Below, piece after piece: positions 61,154 to 64,000 of a stretch of DNA of 64,000 nt. The stretch covers positions 434,001-498,000 of the forward strand of contig CAMPDV010000009.1 in assembly GCA_946699065.1 (NCBI GenBank), in the 5' to 3' direction. A model generated the notes under the pieces. That model did no database searches and had not been told where the DNA came from. It saw only the letters and a list, made by a program, of their open reading frames with translations. Both the position numbers and the translations under genes were made by a program. This DNA comes from Loxodes magnus (lineage: Eukaryota; Ciliophora; Karyorelictea; Loxodida; Loxodidae). The stretch's first letter is position 1; each line of letters opens with the position of its first letter.

Positions 61154-62562
61154 ATGAAAAGAGCAACTTGGGCAGAAGAATAATCTGATGAAGAAAATGG
61201 AGAAGTGATGTAACCTATAAATAATCCATAAATAGAAGTAGAAAGAGGTACCAAGGAAAAATAAAAGGAATTTTAAGATAAAAAGCAACTATCTGACTAG
61301 TAAAGCTATTCTAATTAATAAGCCACACTACTTTAAGAAAATTAAAATTCATGGAACTAGAAAAAAAACTAATAGAGAGAACATAACTAAGCCAATTACT
61401 AGAATAGTTATACTGATTATCAAGAAGTGGTTTAGTTTATAGACAATATGCAACTTCCTATTAAGATTCATGTAGCTAATATTTCTTATGTAGGAAACGA
61501 GTAGGAGCTTGCTTCATTTCTGAAATGTGGAAGCTAAGATAAAGTGCAAATTTACTATTCAAATACAGGAAAGAGTTCTGGAAAAGGAGAAATAACTTTA
61601 AATAGTAAAGAGACTGCTAAGGAGGTAATGAAAAGGAATTATTAAGAATTCTAAGGAAGAAACTTATCTTTAAGGCTATAAATCTAAAATTTGAACTAGT
61701 ATGACAAAAACGACTGAACATATTCAAATTCTCCTTAGATATACTAATAAAACTACTAAAATTAGTACTAAAGTGAGAAAAGCAACTACAATCAATAAAA
61801 TTAATATGCAAGGAAGTAAGAAACTTAGTAACAAATCCCTAGATTTTAAAATTCGAAAAAATATTTGCCTTAAAATTAATCAACTTAGCAGTCTAGCTAA
61901 TTTTAACAGAAACTATAAGAATAAAATAAGTTAGATCCCTTTGGAGGAGCAAAACCTGTTAATACATTAAAAAAAGACATGGAACAAGATTAGAAAAAGC
62001 AAATTTAGAATAGTGAAGTCTAGATAAACTAGGCATTTGCTAATGAGGATATAGAAGAAGATAAAAAATAGTTAAAGACATAAGAGAATATTAAAGGAGA
62101 GTGGCCTACCGAAGAAAAGCAAATGTAATTGGTTTCAAGTAGAAGAGTAATTTTTTATTTCTTTAGGCCCATATGAGAAGATCAAGAAGAACCGAGCAAC
62201 TTGATCATGCTAACCTTCATTAAGCAATGCCGTAAATCAATTATCTTAAAAAGGATACTGCTGAAATTTCTTCACAAAACCAACCTATTAAAATAACTTA
62301 GTCATCGGAAATGTTCAAATCCTCAACTTCGAATTAGGAAAAATAATATTCTTAACCATTAAACTCTGAAAATCAAAACATAACAAAACCAAACAGCAAA
62401 GAATTAGATTTTTAAGAAAAACCTTCATTTTCTTAAGAAACACAAAATGATTTTGATTAGGAGTAATATACAAAAAAACCGCTAATTGACTAAGGATAAC
62501 AATACTCTAGAAATTTTAGAACAAATAGAAACAGAAGATAGAGATACAACAATAGATATTGA
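61154..62562 (+). CDS. eIF4B-like RRM protein, one 20-nt intron
   Basis: 462 residues after removing GTAATTTTTTATTTCTTTAG (62147-62166). It starts MKRATWAEEQSDEE. A Gln/Asn-rich region leads to an RRM at about residues 100-175 (LPIKIHVANISYVGNEQEL, SGKGEITLNSKETAKEV, FQGRNLSLRL). A disordered Gln/Asn/Tyr stretch follows, then DPFGGAKPVNTLKKDME (about 261), which matches the eIF4B motif FGGAKPVDTAARE. The C-terminus has SRRAHMRRSRR and a final RNRRQRYNNRY basic patch. eIF4B stimulates the eIF4A helicase during translation initiation. TAA/TAG Gln codons are extremely dense in the disordered part. Confidence 0.82.
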
Positions 62563-64000
62563 AAAAGTGAAAATTTAACTGTCTTATCTAATAATTAAAT
62601 AAAAAAAATCTTTCATTAGCCATCCAATAAATAATAATACTTTAAAGAAACTACTTTCTTATTTAATTAATGCCTTTCTAAGAGTAAGTTAAAGTATCAT
62701 CTTTAATAATCTCAATATAACATCATTCTTTTTTATAATTGAAGATATCAAATTTGGAGCTAAAGCATAATAGAATGATAGCATTTATAAAATCTTTATT
62801 TAAATTTTATATACAAGTTACTAACTAAATATCATTAGAAAAGACTCCTCTGCATTGTTTATTATATAATTCTTATTATTTTTTCTAGTCAAAATTTCTC
62901 AAACTTAACCCTTTAATTTTTAATTTTAAGCTCAAAAATAAATGCTATAGCTTTAACTACTATACTTAAAATTATTTAATTATACAATTAGTTTGATCTA
63001 AAGCCTTACAATTATTAAGCCAAAATTAATTTATATAGAAGATTTAATTTAATCTAAAGTAAAAGATGTAATTATTTATAATTTAGTATAGAAAGCACTG
63101 CCTTAATAGTTTTAGCATCTTTTATATCTTTAATTAAGAAACTTATTTAATTTTTTATTAATTTAATTAAATTATGCAATGAAATGCTATTCTGCTATCT
63201 ATAGCTGCTTTCTCTTATACATTTAGATGGATATAATCAAAATGTAAACTAAAGGAAATGAAATTATTTAGTTACTAATAAATATATTTAATTAGAGATC
63301 AATAAGAATAATTTATTTAGACGCTAATTCTAAGAAAATCTCTTTTATATTGTTGCACTCTAATCTTTTGCTTAGTTATAAAATAGTACCTAAAGTATTA
63401 TTAGCAGGGATTGGAGATTAAACAATTGCTTTTATTAAAGTTAAAACTATTATTTGACTCCATTTTCTGCTTAATTATATTATTTTAAAAAGATTATTTG
63501 CTAAAAGATGTTTAGATATAAATGTAAAGTTATTTAATTCATCTAAGTTTTTGGAATAAAAAAATACTATATTATCATAAGGAATCTTCAATTAACGTAT
63601 AGAAATCAAAATTAAAACCATTTAACTATACTTTAATGAAACTAGATTTTAAGCATTAATTTATATTGTAAACTAAATAGGAAATTTTATTATTTTTGAA
63701 TGCTAAAATTGTTGTGGCAAATATTATCAAAAGCTTAATAATTAGCAGACTAAAGGAAATAATTAATTCCAAAGTTACTTCAATCCTTCACAATCTGGTA
63801 AATGAAAAAAAATCGTGAAAATGTAAATTCTAATTGTTTAAAAACTTACTTTTTCAGGTAAAAATAAATGATATTGATAGAGACAAATGTATATCTCTAC
63901 ATATAGGATAATGAATTATTATAGATGCTTATTTTTAGAATGATTATTTAATTGATAAATTAATTACAAACATCTAATTAAATAAACCATTTTATCTTAA
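62563..64000. other. intergenic, AT-rich, to window end
   Basis: No supported gene, repeat array or structured RNA was recognised in the last 1.4 kb. Confidence 0.5.

Noticed and set aside
1-64000. tRNA, rRNA, CRISPR, bacterial-type promoters or terminators
   Set aside because: No box-B-like GGTTCGAATCC, no rRNA signature, no regularly spaced repeats; the genome is eukaryotic.

Overview
This window looks like macronuclear-type DNA from a ciliate with an ambiguous nuclear code, most likely a karyorelict such as Loxodes. The DNA is very AT-rich. Conserved genes run straight through many in-frame TAA and TAG codons, which must be Gln. TGA sits at invariant Trp positions (WIQWFC of casein kinase 2 beta, HQWF at the end of the kinase domain, DFWQWF in polycystin, NWLPISL in the reverse transcriptase), and yet every readable gene also ends at TGA. 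Condylostoma also reads all three codons as sense but mainly stops at TAA/TAG, so a karyorelict fits better. Introns are tiny (16-23 nt, GTA...AG, plus one GC-AG).

Layout. 1-475: 3' end of an unknown gene. 1794-6101: a large protein with two polycystin-type channel units in tandem. 7295-14336 (minus): a calcium-dependent protein kinase, a two-membrane-segment protein, a coiled-coil double-zinc protein, and proteasome subunit alpha type 4. 14952-25018: mixed small genes, including a CUE-domain coiled-coil protein, casein kinase 2 beta, a kelch protein with an apparent one-base gap, and a CFAP96-like ciliary protein. 26668-39548: a mitochondrial-type PP2C phosphatase, a FAAH-like amidase, a small basic protein, a divergent ER protein disulfide isomerase ending in KDDL, a coiled-coil protein, Sec24 and an unknown protein. 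39908-45978: one full-length APE-type LINE on the minus strand with an exact 20-bp target-site duplication; it is written in the host code and carries several frame breaks. 46396-47937 (minus): TFIIB with two apparent one-base gaps, and a hypothetical gene. 50339-62562 (all plus): kinesin, a TPR protein, a multi-membrane RING-H2 ubiquitin ligase, a B-box/kelch protein, a hypothetical, and an eIF4B-like RNA-binding protein.

The genes are ordinary eukaryotic housekeeping, secretory (Sec24, PDI) and ciliary/cytoskeletal (polycystin, CFAP96, kinesin, TPR, CDPK) functions. They are not an operon-like pathway. No rRNA, tRNA, CRISPR array, telomere repeat or virus-like element was recognised. Because TGA is the only stop, AT-rich intergenic DNA is full of long open frames by chance. 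Small or homology-free ORFs are therefore scored low, and several 3' ends are uncertain.
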